Part shown: positions 39,583 to 41,433 of the stretch, one piece after another
Numbering within the stretch: the first letter of the stretch is position 1
Layout of the letters: each line of letters begins with the position of its first letter
From: Actinomycetota bacterium
Lineage (GTDB): Bacteria > Actinomycetota > Actinomycetes > S36-B12 > UBA5976
Assembly (NCBI GenBank): GCA_947448865.1
Contig: CANFOW010000014.1
Coordinates: 1 to 41,433, forward strand
Direction of reading: 5' to 3'
Length of the DNA: 41,433 nucleotides
Program-made: the position numbers and the translations under genes
Notes under the pieces: generated by a model
The model's input: the letters and a program-made list of their open reading frames with translations, nothing else
The model's database searches: none
What the model was told of the DNA's origin: nothing

Positions 39583-41433
39583 ATGAGTGCATGGTCTGCC
39601 GTGCCCACCGCACAAGGCTTGTACGACCCCACCCAAGAACATGACGCATGTGGCGTCGCATGGGTTGCTACGTTGACAGGTCAAAAACGTCATGACATCG
39701 TGGCTCAAGCTCTTACTGCACTTCGAAATTTAGATCATCGCGGCGCAAGCGGCGCAGAGGTGAACTCTGGCGATGGCGCTGGAATTTTGACCCAAATACC
39801 TGATGATTTTTTTCGTGCAGTTGTTCCATTTACGTTGCCAGCTAATGGGTTGTATGCGGTCGGTATAGCGTTCCTGCCCGCAGATAGTGTGCAACGCGAC
39901 GAAGTGCGTACGCGTTTTCAGGGTATCGCTGTGCGTGAGGGCCTCACGGTTCTGGGCTGGCGAGTACTACCGATTGATGCTTCAGATTTAGGTCCAACAG
40001 CTCTGGCGGTAATGCCGCATTTTGAACAAGTTTTCTTGGCTGGAGAAAACAACGAATCGGGAATTGAACTTGATCGACTTGCCTTTGTGTTACGTAAGCG
40101 AGCTGAACATGAATTAAGCATGTATTTTCCATCCTTATCTGCACGCACGATTGTGTACAAGGGGATGCTGACAACGGGTCAGTTAGAACCATTTTTCCCA
40201 GACTTGTCGGATGAGCGATATGCCAGCGCAATTGGTTTAGTTCATAGTCGTTTCTCGACGAACACTTTTCCGTCGTGGCCGCTTGCTCACCCATACCGAT
40301 TCATCGCGCATAACGGTGAGATAAATACCGTGCGGGGAAATCGCAATTGGATGAAGACTCGTGAATCTCAACTGGCAACACATTTGATACCCGGTGACTT
40401 GAGTCGACTGTTTCCGATTTGTTCGCCATCGGGAAGTGACTCGGCATCTCTTGACGAGGTACTTGAACTTCTTCACCTCAGTGGTCGAAGCTTGCCTCAT
40501 GCAGTCTTGATGTTGATTCCAGAGGCGTGGGAAAACCACACAGACATGGACCCACACATTCGGGCGTTCTACCAGTTCAATTCGGCGCTCATTGAGCCAT
40601 GGGATGGACCAGCCAACGTGTCATTTACGGATGGCACTGTCATCGGTTCGGTATTGGATCGCAATGGCCTTCGCCCAGGTCGTTATTGGGTGACGGATGA
40701 CGGTCTTGTGATTTTGGGTTCCGAGTCAGGCGTTTTGGATATCGAGCCTGATCGAATTGTGCGTAAAGGTCGACTCCAGCCGGGACGTATGTTCCTCGTA
40801 GACGTAGAACAAGGTCGCATCATCGAGGACGAAGAAATCAAGAGTGAGCTTGCTGCATCGGCTCCATATGCAGAGTGGCTACAAGAAGGTGTCGTCCATC
40901 TTGATTCACTTCCTGAGCGCGAACATATTGTGCACACTCATGGCTCTGTTGTACGTAGACAGCAAACTTTCGGTTACACCGATGAAGAACTTAAGATCCT
41001 GCTCGCGCCGATGGCCAAGACCGGTGGTGAAGCGCTCGGTTCGATGGGAACCGATACGCCTATCGCTGTTCTGAGCGAAAAACCACGCTTACTCTTCGAT
41101 TACTTCACTCAACTTTTTGCGCAAGTAACCAACCCACCATTAGATGCAATTCGCGAAGAACTTGTGACATCGTTGTCGACATCATCAGGCCCAGAAGTCA
41201 ATCTGCTCACCGAAACGCAAGAGCATTGCCGACAACTTACTTTTCCATTCCCCGTCATTGACAACGACGAGCTCGCGAAAATCTTGCACATTAATCACGA
41301 CGGAAACTTGCCTGGTCTTGCAAGCGCCAAAGTGCAGGGCCTGTATCGAGTGGCAGGTGGTGCATCAGCCTTAGCGGAACGTCTCGAACACATTTGTGCA
41401 GAAGTATCCGAACATGTGCGTAATGGAAAACGG
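39583..41433 (+). CDS. gltB: Glutamate synthase large subunit GltB (3' truncated by window edge)
   Basis: [16 protein letters not shown] (N-terminal nucleophile Cys region), [61 protein letters not shown]; open to end of window. Confidence 0.96.
   Translation, partial: MSAWSAVPTAQGLYDPTQEHDACGVAWVATLTGQKRHDIVAQALTALRNLDHRGASGAEVNSGDGAGILTQIPDDFFRAVVPFTLPANGLYAVGIAFLPADSVQRDEVRTRFQGIAVREGLTVLGWRVLPIDASDLGPTALAVMPHFEQVFLAGENNESGIELDRLAFVLRKRAEHELSMYFPSLSARTIVYKGMLTTGQLEPFFPDLSDERYASAIGLVHSRFSTNTFPSWPLAHPYRFIAHNGEINTVRGNRNWMKTRESQLATHLIPGDLSRLFPICSPSGSDSASLDEVLELLHLSGRSLPHAVLMLIPEAWENHTDMDPHIRAFYQFNSALIEPWDGPANVSFTDGTVIGSVLDRNGLRPGRYWVTDDGLVILGSESGVLDIEPDRIVRKGRLQPGRMFLVDVEQGRIIEDEEIKSELAASAPYAEWLQEGVVHLDSLPEREHIVHTHGSVVRRQQTFGYTDEELKILLAPMAKTGGEALGSMGTDTPIAVLSEKPRLLFDYFTQLFAQVTNPPLDAIREELVTSLSTSSGPEVNLLTETQEHCRQLTFPFPVIDNDELAKILHINHDGNLPGLASAKVQGLYRVAGGASALAERLEHICAEVSEHVRNGKR

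Overview
The window is a housekeeping segment of an actinobacterial chromosome. Gene order and gene content suggest a compact, streamlined genome, but the lineage is inference only. From left to right it contains: (1) the distal dcw cell-wall/division cluster, murE (truncated at the left edge)-murF-mraY-murD-ftsW-murG-murC-ftsQ-ftsZ-pgeF-yggS-sepF-yggT-divIVA, with no ftsA seen; (2) ileS on the minus strand with a well-preserved translational T-box leader; (3) a DksA/TraR-type zinc-finger protein with a histone-H1-like Lys/Ala/Pro repeat tail, then lspA, an RluD-type pseudouridine synthase, dnaE and a YbaK-type deacylase; (4) a his-trp supercluster, hisD-C-B-H-A(priA)-F-I-trpE-(Trp-associated membrane protein)-(HGxxPAW-like small protein)-[response regulator-histidine kinase]-trpC-B-A; (5) a MauE/DoxX-DsbA-like pair, lgt, a VIT1/CCC1-family protein and gltB (truncated at the right edge). 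I found no tRNA, rRNA, CRISPR array or mobile element. I also found no clearly new multi-gene system. The items most worth a second look are the T-box leader with a visible Shine-Dalgarno sequestrator, the two-component pair embedded in the trp operon, the repeat-tailed DksA/TraR protein, the nested palindromes upstream of gltB, and a perfect palindrome over the ileS stop codon.
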